From Trissonchulus latispiculum (lineage: Eukaryota; Nematoda; Enoplea; Enoplida; Ironidae), in the NCBI GenBank assembly GCA_030248195.1, contig JASAND010020532.1, positions 1-64,000 on the forward strand: a DNA stretch of 64,000 bases, read 5' to 3'. The position numbers were made by a program, and so were the translations under genes. This document shows positions 50,814 through 61,439 of the stretch, in pieces. Within the stretch, counting starts at the first letter, position 1, and each line of letters opens with the position of its first letter. A model generated the notes under the pieces. It made no database searches and was not told the origin of the DNA. It worked only from the letters and a program-made list of their open reading frames with translations.

Positions 50814-50820
50814 TAAAAGG
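50811..50820 (+). promoter_or_regulatory. ATAAAAGG motif upstream of the last plus-strand gene
   Basis: TAATAAAAGG starting 40 nt before the ATG at 50851 and overlapping the stop of the TBP-like gene. It may also serve as a poly(A) signal. Confidence 0.45.
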
Positions 50821-50850
50821 CGCTGAAATCTGACAAGAAACTGACTGACA

Positions 50851-51138
50851 ATGGAATATCAGACGAAACGAGATTATATCTTATCCACTGCCAACTTGAG
50901 GTGTGTGGAAGCGGAACTTACAGCAATCAATGGTGACACTGTGGAGTCATCAGATATCAGAGATTTTATGCTGCTCAAGTTCCAAAACTGGACGAATGAT
51001 GACAAAATGTACTTGCTTATCACGGATGAATGCTACCATATTCTCTTTAAAGGATGGGTCGAGAAGTCAACAGTTGCTGATGTTTGCTCATTTCCAGAAA
51101 GAAGGAAGCTGACGGTGCTGGCTATTCACCTTGACTGA
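50851..51138 (+). CDS. Small unknown protein, last gene before right TIR
   Basis: 95 residues starting MEYQTKRDYILSTANLRCVE. Likely a small alpha/beta fold (KMYLLITDECYHILFKGW, then RRKLTVLAIHLD at the end). No family recognised. A motif-linked start (ATAAAAGG 40 nt upstream) supports a real gene. Confidence 0.5.
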   Translation: MEYQTKRDYILSTANLRCVEAELTAINGDTVESSDIRDFMLLKFQNWTNDDKMYLLITDECYHILFKGWVEKSTVADVCSFPERRKLTVLAIHLD

Positions 51139-51255
51139 ATGGACTCATCAAACCTCTTCGGAGGTTCCGCCTGAACCCACAGCGTGGCGGATGGCTTTAT
51201 TTCAAATAAAACACATATATACATACAGTAATACATGGTTGAACAAGTATAGTTG

Positions 51256-52266
51256 TTATTCTCTTTCGGTTTCGGTAGTCTTCATCGTTTTTGTTGCTGG
51301 TGGCTTTTGTTCCGTTGTTGGTTCAGATTCCAACTTGCGCTTCTTTGAATGAATTCGTTTGTTATGAGCCATCAAGAGATCCTGTCTGGCAAACACGCGA
51401 CCACAATTTATACAGGCAACCGGCAATGATTGCCCATGCTGTTCTCTGAGATGGCGCAGATACGTATCTGACCGTGAGAATGTCCGGGAGCAGTCGAAGC
51501 AATGCTTAGATTCTCCTTTTGGTCGTCGAGCCTTGCCACCATCGACATGAATCCGTTTATGATGTGCTGCCAGTTCTTCCTTTCTTGTAAAAGCACGATT
51601 ACATTCTTCACAGACGAACTTCCTCAATTGCTCGTGTTGCTCTCTAAAGTGGCGCTGGTAGGTATCTGTTCGCAGAAACGTCTGGGGGCAATGTCCGCAC
51701 TGAATCCTGACCTGAAACAAAAGAAGTCGACACATGAAATGAGAACCCGACTAAAGGCAAGACATACCTGCACTCAATCAAAATGTGGTACTATCTGTAT
51801 TGCAGCCACATCGAATTACCTTTTTGAAATGCTTGGTGTCCATGTGCCGCACCAATGCATCTTTCCGGCCGAATGTCATTCCACATATGTTGCAGTTGCT
51901 CTAAAATAAAACGGTGCCGGAGAATGTCGGAGTACCTCAGAGCGAGTAAAGAGAGGCAACATCTAAAACTCTTACCTCAAATCCGCTAATCTCAAAACCT
52001 CTAATCCTCTTATCTCTAAACCACTAATCCTTTTATCTCTAAACCTCAAATCCTCTTATCTCTAAACCACTTATCTCACAACCACTAATCCGCTTATCTC
52101 TAAACCTCTAATCCTCTTATCTCTAAACCACTAATCCGCTTATCTCTAAACCTCAAATCCTCTTATCTCTAAACCACTTATCTCACAACCTCTTACCTCT
52201 ACCTCTAAGCTCAAAACCTCAAAACCTCTGTAAAACTATTACCTGAACATTGGTTTCTCCTTCCAT
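51256..52266 (-). CDS. Spliced five-finger C2H2 protein, short form (right copy)
   Basis: Exons, all phase 0, on the minus strand: 52266-52243, 51900-51820 and 51711-51256. The five fingers are nearly identical to the left copy. After the Lys/Glu-rich linker the protein stops (ends TMKTTETERE), so it lacks the approximately 140-residue C-terminal domain. A short form could bind the same DNA and compete with the long form; this is inferred. A poly(A) signal lies at 51201-51196. Confidence 0.75.
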
Positions 52267-52572
52267 TGTATTGTCACTGCTAGAGCCAAATGATCGTTAA
52301 AGTCGCAAAAACCGTTTGAAATTTTGAGGCAGGTGCAAACACAGCAGGGAACCCAAGCGTTAAATTTTTAATATGGACAGGTGCAATCACAGCAGGGTGC
52401 CACAGTTTTGCAGTGTGTTGTTCGTTATTTCAAATGATGTAGTGTGTTGCGTTTTCTTCTACTTGATGCTATTATACACTTGTCATTTTATTGTAGCTAT
52501 TATGGCTCTTGTTAGCGATGCTTATTCTTCTACTAGATGCTATTATACACCTGTCATTTTATTGTAGCTATT
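52267..52572. promoter_or_regulatory. Divergent promoter region, right TIR
   Basis: Inverted copy of the left divergent region. It contains the paired ccctgctgtg-type motifs and an approximately 70-bp tandem duplication of the CARD leader (about 52465-52570). Confidence 0.45.
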
Positions 52573-53076
52573 ATGGATCTTGTTTACGATAACTTGGTGC
52601 TATTTTGTAATGACATGAAAGCGGAACCGATATTGGATTACCTGGTGGAAGTGGGACTATTTACCACAAGCGTTGCAGATAAGCTCAGGCTTTGCACGCC
52701 TGAACACGATAGAAATTACGAACTGTTAACGACTCTTAATCGCTACGGAGCCAATGCCTCAATTCTACTTAGAGAAGCATTGAGAACATCAGGACAGAAC
52801 GACCTTATGATGATTTTGCCGGAACCTGATCAGCCATTGGAGAAGAGCGTTACTTGGAAGATTTATACCCGTCTAAAGGAGCTTCAGCTAAAAAGTCATA
52901 GAAAGTTCCAGTCTACGGATATAGCCCGATTTGACGTTGCATTTGTGCTGGGACACATGGACTGTGATGCTCGAACTGTAGAATTTACAGAATGGTTGGG
53001 AAACCACCCCTGTAAACGATGGACAGTACCCGAATGGCTCATTGTTCCATGGAATCATTATGACTGCAACCATTAA
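52573..53076 (+). CDS. CARD-domain protein (right copy)
   Basis: 167 residues; start chosen as in the left copy. The CARD region is identical to the left copy apart from a substitution or two (TTSVADK for TTNVADK). The C-terminal half has diverged at about 20 positions, including ELQLKSHRKFQS for MLQQQSHKTFQS, yet both frames are open. That pattern suggests the CARD is constrained or gene-converted while the tail varies. A poly(A) signal lies at 53159-53164. Confidence 0.7.
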   Translation: MDLVYDNLVLFCNDMKAEPILDYLVEVGLFTTSVADKLRLCTPEHDRNYELLTTLNRYGANASILLREALRTSGQNDLMMILPEPDQPLEKSVTWKIYTRLKELQLKSHRKFQSTDIARFDVAFVLGHMDCDARTVEFTEWLGNHPCKRWTVPEWLIVPWNHYDCNH

Positions 53077-53565
53077 CTTAAATTTATATTTATGCTGTAT
53101 ATCAGACTTACCTTGTATAATATGTAGTCACTTGTAAACCCTGCTGTATATTGCTTGAAATAAAGATTTTCCGCCAGTTCGCCTGGCTTACCTTTATCTC
53201 TACAACAATCATGGTTCCGGCCACATACAGCACGGAGCTTACTTTGCAGAGGAAAACTAAGCTCGTATTTGAATTCTACATGGTCGAGAACCCTATAGGT
53301 AAGCTTTGCCGTTAAAAATAAACAATTTTGACTTTTAAGCATGGGTCAGCCATGGTTCCGGTCATGGATCACTTGCAGCGTGGAGCTCAGGTTGGAGAGA
53401 AAAACTAAGCTCATATTTGAATTCTGCATGCCCAAAAACCCTATACACAAATTTTTCCCGTTAAAAATAACGAATTTTCAAATTTAAGCTTGGGTCAGCC
53501 ACGGTTCCGGCCATGGGTCACTTGCAGCGCGGAGCTTAGATTGCAGAGGAAAACTAAGCTCGTAT

Positions 53566-55322
53566 CACGTAATCTGCAGCGGAGGCCGGACCTAAAGGGG
53601 TATAGGGTCTGGTAGTACCCCATGCGCCATTTAAGAATCGCTACTTTTTTTGCGCCGCAGGTGCGCCACAGCGCCGCAGCGGCGCCGCAAAGTCGGCTCA
53701 GAGCGAAAAGTGACCATTTTTGTGGTCGCTGCGCAGCTCGAACGTTAGGAGCTGGAGCCGATTTCTTTTTATATTCAGAAACTACATATATTGAACTAAC
53801 TAAATAGCTAAGTCTCGTTTCTCTATCACTTCCCATGCGACCACAGTGGCCGGTCAAAAATGGTGAAAATTCGAAAAATGAAAAATCGAAATTTCTCGCT
53901 GTGTATTCAACTTAGAAAGCTCAATTCTTTCATACAAAGGTTTTCTGGCACGGCGAATTGATTCCCGTAAGCAGTTTTGCCGTCGGACCCACCCATATTG
54001 CTGGGCTGGTTCCACTTTGCTGTCGGGAGGGTCAAGTCGGTACCGACTTCCAAGAACACCATATAGGACTGTGCATAGCCTCTCAAAACTTTGTCCATAG
54101 GGGTTTTCTGGTGCGCCCAGCTCATTTCCGGAGTCCGTTTTGCCGTCCGACCCACCCATTTTGCTGGACTGGCTCCACTTTGCCGTTTGAAGGGTAAATC
54201 GGGTAGGGGGTCAAGTGGTCAAAAATAAGATTTTTCAAAAGTGGTCAAATTTGGTACCAAATGAAAGCGCTAAGTGAGCTGAACAACTTTTGTCATAGAA
54301 TTGCATGCTCAAAGTGGCTGTAGAGTGCTGTGGTAGGGTGGGGGTGGGGCCTTAGGCGATTTTGGGTCAAAACTAAAATTTTTCAAAAGTGGTCAAATTT
54401 GGTACCAAATGAAAGCCCGCATCGAACTGAGCAACTTTTGTCATAGAAGTGCGTACCTAAAGTGGCTGTGGAGGGCTGTGGTGGGGTGGGGTGGGGACTT
54501 AGGCGATTTTGGGTCAAAAATTAAAATTTTCAAAAGTGGTCAAATTTGGTACCAAATGAAAGCCCGCATCGAACTGAGCAACTTTTGTCATAGAAGTGCG
54601 TACCTAAAGTGGCTGTAGAGGGCTGTGGCGGGGTGGGGTGGGGACTTAGGCGATTTTGGGTCAAAAATTAAAATTTTCAAAAGTGGTCAAATTTGGTACC
54701 AAATGAAAGCCCGCATCGAACTGAGCAACTTTTGTCATAGAAGTGCGTACCTAAAGTGGCTGTAGAGGGCTGTGGTGGGGTGGGGTGGTGACTTAGGCGA
54801 TTTTGGGTCAAAAATTAAAATTTTCAAAAGTGGTCAAATTTGGTACCAAATGAAAGCCCGCATCGAACTGAGCAACTTTTGTCATAGAAGTGCGTACCTA
54901 AAGTGGCTGTAGAGGGCTGTGGTGGGGTGGGGTGGGGACTTAGGCGATTTTGGGTCAAAAATTAAAATTTTCAAAAGTGGTCAAATTTGGTACCAAATGA
55001 AAGCCCGCATCGAACTGAGCAACTTTTGTCATAGAAGTGCGTACCTAAAGTGGCTGTAGAGGCCTGTGGTGGGGTGGGGTGGGGACTTAGGCGATTTTGG
55101 GTCAAAAATTAAAATTTTCAAAAGTGGTCAAATTTCGAGTCAAATGAAGGCCCGCATCGAACTGAACAACTTTCGCCATAGAACCACCCACCCAAACTTG
55201 CTGTGTCGGATTTATATACTTTCTTTCTCAACCGGATTAAACGACAGACATAGACATAGACATAGACATAGACGACCAACACACATATTATCCCCTTTTG
55301 TGCGGAGCATTTTTGTTACTTG
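53566..55322. mobile_element. Insertion in the right TIR carrying two tandem arrays
   Basis: It interrupts a TIR unit that is intact on the left. The ends are weakly inverted (CACGTAA at the left, TTACTTG at the right). Inside are two units of an approximately 163-bp repeat (gccgtc-x-gacccacc type, 53930-54200) and seven units of a 147-bp repeat (54241-55210), then a tagaca microsatellite. The same two arrays recur at 56900-58010 with other copy numbers, so this looks like one mobile family with internal satellites. Confidence 0.6.
54241..55210. repeat. 147-bp tandem array, about seven units
   Basis: The marker gtggtcaaatttggtaccaa starts at 54241, 54389, 54536, 54683, 54830, 54977 and 55124, giving a period of 147 bp. 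Units are nearly identical, hence recently amplified. Confidence 0.95.
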
Positions 55323-55439
55323 TTTGAATTCTACATGCCCAAACACCCTATAGATAAGCTTTTCCCGTCGAAAATAGAGAAATTTTACTTTTAAGCATGG
55401 GTCTGTCCTGGTTCCGGGCGGCCAAAAGCTTCAGCTGAA

Positions 55440-55790
55440 CCTCCGGGCCTCTTTACACCACCTTCGCCAGAGCCTCCCGGCCTCTTTACACCACCACCTC
55501 CTCCAGAGCCTCCCGGCCTCCCGGCCTCTTTACACCACCACCTCCGCCAGAGCCTCCCGGCCTCCCGGCCTCTTTACACCACCACCTCCTCCAGAGCCTC
55601 CCGGCCTCCCGGCCTCTTTACACCACCACCTCCGCCAGAGCCTCCCGGCCTCCCGGCCTCTTTACACCACCACCTCCGCCAGAGCCTCCCGGCCTCCGGG
55701 CTTCCTCCTCCTCCCCCAGAGCCTCCCGGCCTCCGGGCCTCCCGGCCTCTTCCTCCTCCTCCTCCTCCCCCACGAACTACCTCTGGAGCG
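55440..55790. repeat. GC-rich minisatellite at the right end
   Basis: Units of cctcccggcctctttacacc type; the inverted relative of 39300-39640. Confidence 0.9.
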
Positions 55791-55804
55791 GACCTATTAC
55801 TACT

Positions 55805-56188
55805 AACGCAGATATATAACAAAACTGCAAAGCAACTATTTATACAGACATTTGCTAGCATGCTTAATGAAGAATAATAATTTTGACAATCTAAATATAT
55901 AGACAAAATTCGCGCCGGAGGCGCGAAAATTTTTTAAAGGTATAGAAAATGCATCTATGTTGAGCTAATTTGAAGCATCAATGTACAATTTGTGCATGTT
56001 TCTAATAAAGTCAAACGCCCGCGCTCCGCGCGGACGTAAAATTTTTCTTTTGCCCAATTTTTCCGGGGGGCAAAACCATTATTTCGGGGAGGGCGGCCGC
56101 CCCCCCGCCCTCCCCCCGTATCTACGCTAGTGCTTATATGCCACCATCATTCTAAAAATTATTTTGTCACACTGACTTTCTTTTATAG
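55805..56188 (+). other. End of intron 1, with GC hairpins and a transposon-end-like block
   Basis: Contains ttcgcgccggaggcgcgaaa (55910-55929), a second GC palindrome near 56010, and a G/C-run block ending cgctagtg near 56133, resembling the end of a non-autonomous element. The last bases (ctttcttttatag) form a good splice acceptor for exon 2. Confidence 0.55.
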
Positions 56189-56263
56189 GTTGCTTTTCCT
56201 GCGGTCTTATTAATGGATTCCGAATTTATAACTGTGATCCTTTGAAAGAAAAAGAGCGACAAG
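56189..56263 (+). CDS. WDR45B: WDR45B/WIPI3-like gene, second coding exon
   Basis: A 75-nt exon between TTTTATAG and the donor GTATGT. The reading [18 protein letters not shown], then KEKERQ, matches the first-blade region of WIPI3/WDR45B as I remember it. The two leading bases complete the codon left open by exon 1, and one base is left over for exon 3. Exon 3 and later exons were not found up to 64000, so intron 2 exceeds 7.7 kb. Confidence 0.78.
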
Positions 56264-56899
56264 GTATGTATCATAGGGGTCGCGGTAGCGACCCCTATAA
56301 TATGAGTGCTTAAGGTCAAATGACAGTGTAAAACAAGGCTGCGCAGATTCCTGCGCAGATTATGCGCAGATTATGTGCAGATTATGTGCGCAAAAAATTG
56401 TATGTGTCGAGTTTAGTATGTGTGCGAAGTTTCATCCCCGTACCACTTTCCGTTAAAAAGTTGCCCCAAAAATCGCTTACGAGAGTGATGTTTTTTCCGG
56501 TTTCTCTGATTTGATGTCTCATAAGGGGGTTTTGTAGGCGTAATAACTAGAGATAGACAAATTTTTGCCTATGAAAACCATATATATTCTTGGAGTACGC
56601 AACAAAAATAAGCCGATAGGCTAGTTTTTATGCTTCCCGGGGGTAAAAAATTTTTGGCTGGGGTCCAAAGTCGGTCAAAACGCTAAAATGACCCAAAAGT
56701 ATGCTTAACAGCCGTAATAAGTCAGATTGCGCTATATATGGGGCTAAACTAATTATTTGGCGTAATACTAAACATGTTGGGGTTGTAAAACCTTGAATTC
56801 GTTTTCCGATAGGTTGCACCATTTTTGGGTACTGGCCCGCCAAAATTGGTGAATTTTGGGTCCGACTTTGAACTTAGTTTTTTCGCTTATTTTTCAAGA
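56264..56899. other. Start of intron 2
   Basis: Holds a perfect short hairpin near 56274-56300 (ataggggtcgc and its complement) and otherwise AT-rich sequence; no gene. Confidence 0.45.
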
Positions 56900-58010
56900 T
56901 AGACTTCTCAAATCTTGCATATAAAGGTTTTCGAGGGCGGAGAATCCATTCCCGCCATCAGTTTTGCTGCCCGATTCACCTAAGTTGCTGGGCTGGTTCC
57001 ACTTGACCGTCTGAGGGGTCAGGTCGGAAACCGATTCCTGGAGGTCCATAGTAGGCTTTACTTGGCCTCTCAAAACTTTGTCTATAGGGGTTTTCTGGTG
57101 CGCCCAGCTCATTGCCGGTGTCCGTTTTGCCGTCCGACCTACCCATCTTGCTATGCTGGTTCCATTTTGCCGTCTGGAGGGTCCGGTCAGTACCGACTTC
57201 CGGGAACATCATATAGGACTGTACTTAGCCTTTCAAAACTTTGTCCATAGGGGTTTTCTGGTGCGCCCAGCTCATTCCCGGTGTCCGTTTTGCCGTCCGA
57301 CCCACGCATCTTGCTGGGCTGATTCCACTTTGCCGTCTGGACGGTCCGGTCAGTACCGACTTCCGGGAACGTCATATAGGACTGTACTTAGCCTCTCAAA
57401 ACTTTGTCCGTAGGGGTTTTCTGGTGCGCCCAGCTCATTCCCGGTGTCCGTTTTGCCGTCCGACCCACCCATTTTGCTGAACTGGTTCCACTTTGCCGTT
57501 TGAAGGGTCAAACGGGTAGGGGGGGGGGTCAAGTGGTCAAAAATAAAAATTTTCAAAAGTGGTCAAATTTGGTATCAAATGACAGCCCTAAGTGAGCTGA
57601 GCAACTTTCGTCATAGAAGCGCATGCTCATAGTGGCTGTAGAGTGCTGTGTGGGGTAGGGGTTGGGACTTAGGCGATTTTGGGTCAAAAATAAAATTTTT
57701 CAAAAGTGGTCAAATTTGGTACCAAATGAAAGCTCCGATTGAGCTGAGCAACTTTTCTCATAAAAGTGCATGCTTCAAGTGGCTGTAGAGTGCTGTGCTG
57801 GGGTAGGGGTGGGGGCTTAAGCGATTTTGGGTCAAAAATGAAATTTTTTAAAAGTGGTTAAATATGGTATCAAATGACAGCCCCAAGTGAGCTGAGCAAC
57901 ATTTCTCATAGAACCGCCTACCTAAAGTGTCTGTTGAAAGCTGTGGTGGTGGGGGAAGAGACTTAGCCGATGTTAGGTGAAAATAGAAATTTTCAGTCTC
58001 TCAAATTCAA
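56900..58010. repeat. Second copy of the bipartite satellite family
   Basis: About four 163-bp units (56900-57510) followed by about three 147-bp units (57540-57990), in the same order as in the 53566-55322 insertion. Short ORFs across them are translations of repeats. Confidence 0.85.
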
Positions 58011-58044
58011 AGTGAATATTGAAGGCAAAAGCTACATATATTGC

Positions 58045-58262
58045 GGAGCATGTAAAAGAATTGAAGACAAGAAAACAAAAATGCTCCTTCGTCGCATGTA
58101 AAATACATATGAGTCCCTAGAAGGCAGGTTGTACAATAGCAGAAGACAAGATCCACCCTGTAAAATACATATGAGTGGAGTGGGGTTGTAAGACAATGAA
58201 GACAAGCTGCATCGGCGAACCATATGAGCCTGCCCTATAACGAGGCTCATATTGGCGTACAT
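58045..58262. repeat. About 215-bp inverted repeat, left arm
   Basis: Reverse complement of 59433-59626 (shared landmarks: acatatgagtccctagaagg, the tgcatcggcgaacc segment and gaggctcatattggcgt). It encloses the hAT-like element. Confidence 0.85.
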
Positions 58263-58338
58263 AACATGAATCTATACCAGAGTTTTTACCTTTGTATTTA
58301 TCTACACTGTACACATATTATATAATATCAATATGTAT

Positions 58339-59119
58339 TAGGGATCGGCCGGAGCAAGGATTTTCGCTCCGGCCGGAGCCGGAGCCGGAGGCAGGTTGAC
58401 TCCGGCCGGAGCCGGAGCCAGATTTTTTCATTGTCAATCTTTAGGCCGAAAGTCTTCAAGGACCAATATTTTTAGGCCATTACAAAAAATGGTTATTAAA
58501 ATATTGCTAATATTTAAGGATTAAGTGCTGTTGTATATTCATATATGCGTTGTTAAGATGGCTTTGTTTATTTGCTATATAAAAAATCCCTGTAATCACT
58601 TTTAATACATAGGAGAGGAGACCTCACTCTTCTAATGGACTGTAAAAATGACTAAAACATCCCATGTTTATATATTACTGTAATGCAGTTAGCAAGGACC
58701 TGTGAATGAATTCAAATGTTATATACAATGATATTCAAAATAGAAAAGAAAGCATGAATTCACGATATTCTTATAATAGGATACGTATATATAAATAAAT
58801 AATAACTTGATGAAGTATAAATAAACGCATAATTAAACGCAGATTGAGTGTCTAACTTACTTTCGCAGTCAGAAATAAAATCGAAATTACAAAAACCCGC
58901 GCCTATGGCGCGAAATTTTTTGAAAAATTGCCATTTTTATTTTAAACGGAGTAAAATTTGACGACATAGTTCAATATAAATTAAATACGAACAACAGTGT
59001 TAGGTGCTGGGCACAAACTCCGGCTCCGGCACCTCTGCCTCCTGCTCCGGTTAACCGGAGCCGGAAGTCGTAATTCCGGCCGGAGCCGGAGCCGAAGCCG
59101 GAGCCGGATCCGATCCCTA
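58339..59119. mobile_element. Non-autonomous hAT-like transposon, 781 bp
   Basis: Terminal inverted repeats begin TAGGGATCGG, and the sub-terminal parts are arrays of ccggagc-type hexamers. A perfect 8-bp duplication (atatgtat at 58331-58338 and 59120-59127) flanks it, typical of hAT superfamily insertion. No transposase ORF. Confidence 0.9.
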
Positions 59120-59432
59120 ATATGTATATACAACATATGTACGTACGTACTTGCTACAAGGGTAGGAAAGGGTTACACCAGTGCCTATGACATGAATGTG
59201 TCATATGTTGTTTATAATTCTGCTTGGTACGTTTGCTTTAATAATGTTTATAAAAATACAATATATAAAAGGATTTAGGCAATAGGTCTGTTTCGAGTAG
59301 CCGTTTTTGTTTTACGTAGCTATTTTCAAGTTGCTTAAGTTGCATGGTGCTTAAATACAGGTGACCATAATCGTATCGTATATACTATATAATCATCAAA
59401 TTGTCATTTGTCGTCAAATCATTATCATTACA

Positions 59433-59626
59433 ACGCCAATATGAGCCTCGTTATAGGGCAGGCTATGGTTCGCCGATGCAGCTTGTCTTCATTGTCTTAC
59501 AACCCCACTCCACTCATATGTATTTTACAGGGTGGATCTTGTCTTCTGCTATTGTACAACCTGCCTTCTAGGGGACTCATATGTATTTTACATGCGACGA
59601 AGGAGCATTTTTGTTTTCTTGTATAC
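59433..59626. repeat. About 215-bp inverted repeat, right arm
   Basis: Partner of 58045-58262. Confidence 0.85.
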
Positions 59627-59699
59627 GTATATATGCATTGTGAAGCACCTAAGTAACGCCTCCGCGGCAGCGCCCATGCTAACCGTCACTAGTGTTAGG

Positions 59700-61330
59700 C
59701 TAAGCCGGTATGCGACTTCAACACCATAGGTGTGGCTGGGCAAAAATCTGGGGGGCCACGGAGGGATGGGGATCTGCCAAAATTGCCAAAAACCCCTAAA
59801 TTTTCGAGTTTTTTTACCACCGGGCGACCCCCCACCCTGAAAATTTTCAAAGCCCCTATCCAATTTTTAAAAATTGTAAGCCAAAATCGAAAATTTTTCA
59901 AAAAATTACGAAAGATTTGTGAAAAATGTGCTAAATTCGCTTAAGGGGGGGGGGTCACTTTGGTCAAAAATCGATAGTCACGGATTTCGCTCGTTTTCAC
60001 ACATAATATGATTGCCCCCATATGTTCTCAATAATAACTTAGAATATTAGATTTCGAAATCAAACTGTGACAGAGTTAATCAGGTTCAAAGCCGGAAAAC
60101 TTGAAAATTCCGGTGATGAGCCCTGCAAGGTCAGGTGGAGACTAAACGCGACCGAAAACAGGGTTAACCGATACACCAAATTAAAGCCTTTACTAAGGTA
60201 TTATTTAAGTGCAGACGTGGCTCAAGGCCAGCTATCCAGGCTTTCATAATGCATGCTTGAGTGCTGCACTGATCTAACCTTGCAGGACTGCGCAGTATAA
60301 CTTTAACTACTTTTATCTTGCACAGACAACATTTTAGACCCATAGTTGTATGAGAAAAGTTGCTCCTCGTTCCATTAGCTATCGATTGATACCCATTTTG
60401 TCTATATTTGGAAAAATTTTTAAATTGACATTTTTCACCTATAAAGACCAAAGGTGCCGCCACAGTAGCAAGTTCAATATTGACGCATTTGTTTTGGCCA
60501 CATTATGTGACGACAGACATAGATATACTAATTAATCTGCCAAGTTTGGTGATTTTTTACCACATAATGAGTGAGAAATTATCAAAAGAATGTGAAAATT
60601 ATGAAAAATGGCCATTTTTGGCAAAATTTGCTGTGTCTGTGGCAAGTTTTTTGAGCTTACTGTAGACGATAGAAACATGCGAGTACTTTCATAAGACGTG
60701 GTTTTATGCGTGGAGTGCAGCTATCTATTGGCCGTTTTTGTAGCTTTTGCCAATCGTTCAGGACAAGCAAAAGAGTACCGTAGGTACTCTTTTTCATGTT
60801 CCAAAAATGGCCGATTTTCCAAAATTCCAACTTTAAAAATTCGCCAAAAATCCAATACTGAACAGAATCAGTTCAGAGGAGATAGCTGCACTCTACAATA
60901 TGTCCTTAATGGTTCTGAAAAGGTTTCAGAGTTCTAACTCTTATACAGCGAAAAAATTTTCCGCCACAAACTTTTTAACCTAACTTTTTCATTTTCCTAT
61001 GTTTAACACATGTCGAGGTCACCTTTGAGGGCTTGTACAGAACGATAGAAGCAATATTTCGCAAAACGCTCTTGTCTTGTTTCGCGGACCCATGGGTGCT
61101 ACAAAATATGAGAAAATGAGCAAAATCGGAGATGGTCGAAAAATTGGCAAAAAAGTGACCCCCCCCCCCTTAATTACGTTAAATATCGTTAACTATAGCT
61201 AAAAATTGAGAAATCGTTTTTGAGCGAAAACCGATTTTTTTGCCGATTCCCTCTCGAAAATGTTTCTTACCCCTTCCCCCAAAATAAATTGACTTTTTGA
61301 GACCCCCCCCAGTGTTTTTTGCTCAAAAAA
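59700..61330. repeat. Diverged relative of the 28-30 kb repeat block
   Basis: Segments 59945-60070 and 60970-61150 resemble 28085-28180 and 29590-29780 (shared cctatgtttaacacatg and gacccatggg-type stretches), with C/G runs between. No gene. Confidence 0.65.
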
Positions 61331-61439
61331 GTGCGCAACTGTGACACACTTTTTTATGAAATGAGCAAAAAATTTTGGGCTTGTGCGCGCGCGTGCTCAC
61401 TTGTCGCCCCGTAATTGCTTCGGTATATATATCAACTGT

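Larger units (their letters stand above)
39286..55804. mobile_element. Maverick/Polinton-like (adintovirus-like) element without PolB
   Basis: Long terminal inverted repeats enclose a packaging ATPase, retroviral-type integrase, penton-like protein, double-jelly-roll capsid protein and adenain-like protease, the diagnostic Maverick/Polinton set. Both outer ends read AGTAGT... inward, matching the AGT-type ends of the group, but a 6-bp target duplication could not be confirmed, so the exact ends are tentative. The core has intact frames and no obvious stops, so it is young or conserved. The right repeat carries a 1.76-kb later insertion. No DNA polymerase B or helicase is encoded. It lies within the first intron of the WDR45B-like gene. 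Confidence 0.88.
51150..55804. repeat. Right terminal inverted repeat (with later insertion)
   Basis: Inverted copy of 39286-42600. The match breaks after ctcgtat at about 53565 and resumes at ttgaattctac at about 55323; the 1.76 kb between is foreign. It lacks the zinc-finger protein C-terminal domain found on the left. Confidence 0.85.

Noticed and set aside
53622..53857. Overlapping ORFs just inside the right-TIR insertion (60 and 120 residues)
   Set aside because: They sit in the foreign insertion, have alanine/arginine runs from GC repeats and no recognisable domain.
54241..55210. Regular repeats as a CRISPR array
   Set aside because: The units are contiguous 147-bp repeats without spacers, in a eukaryotic intron.
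39280..55810. A 6-bp target duplication for the Polinton-like element
   Set aside because: Bases next to the AGTAGT/ACTACT ends (actatt and aacgca) do not match, so the ends remain tentative.
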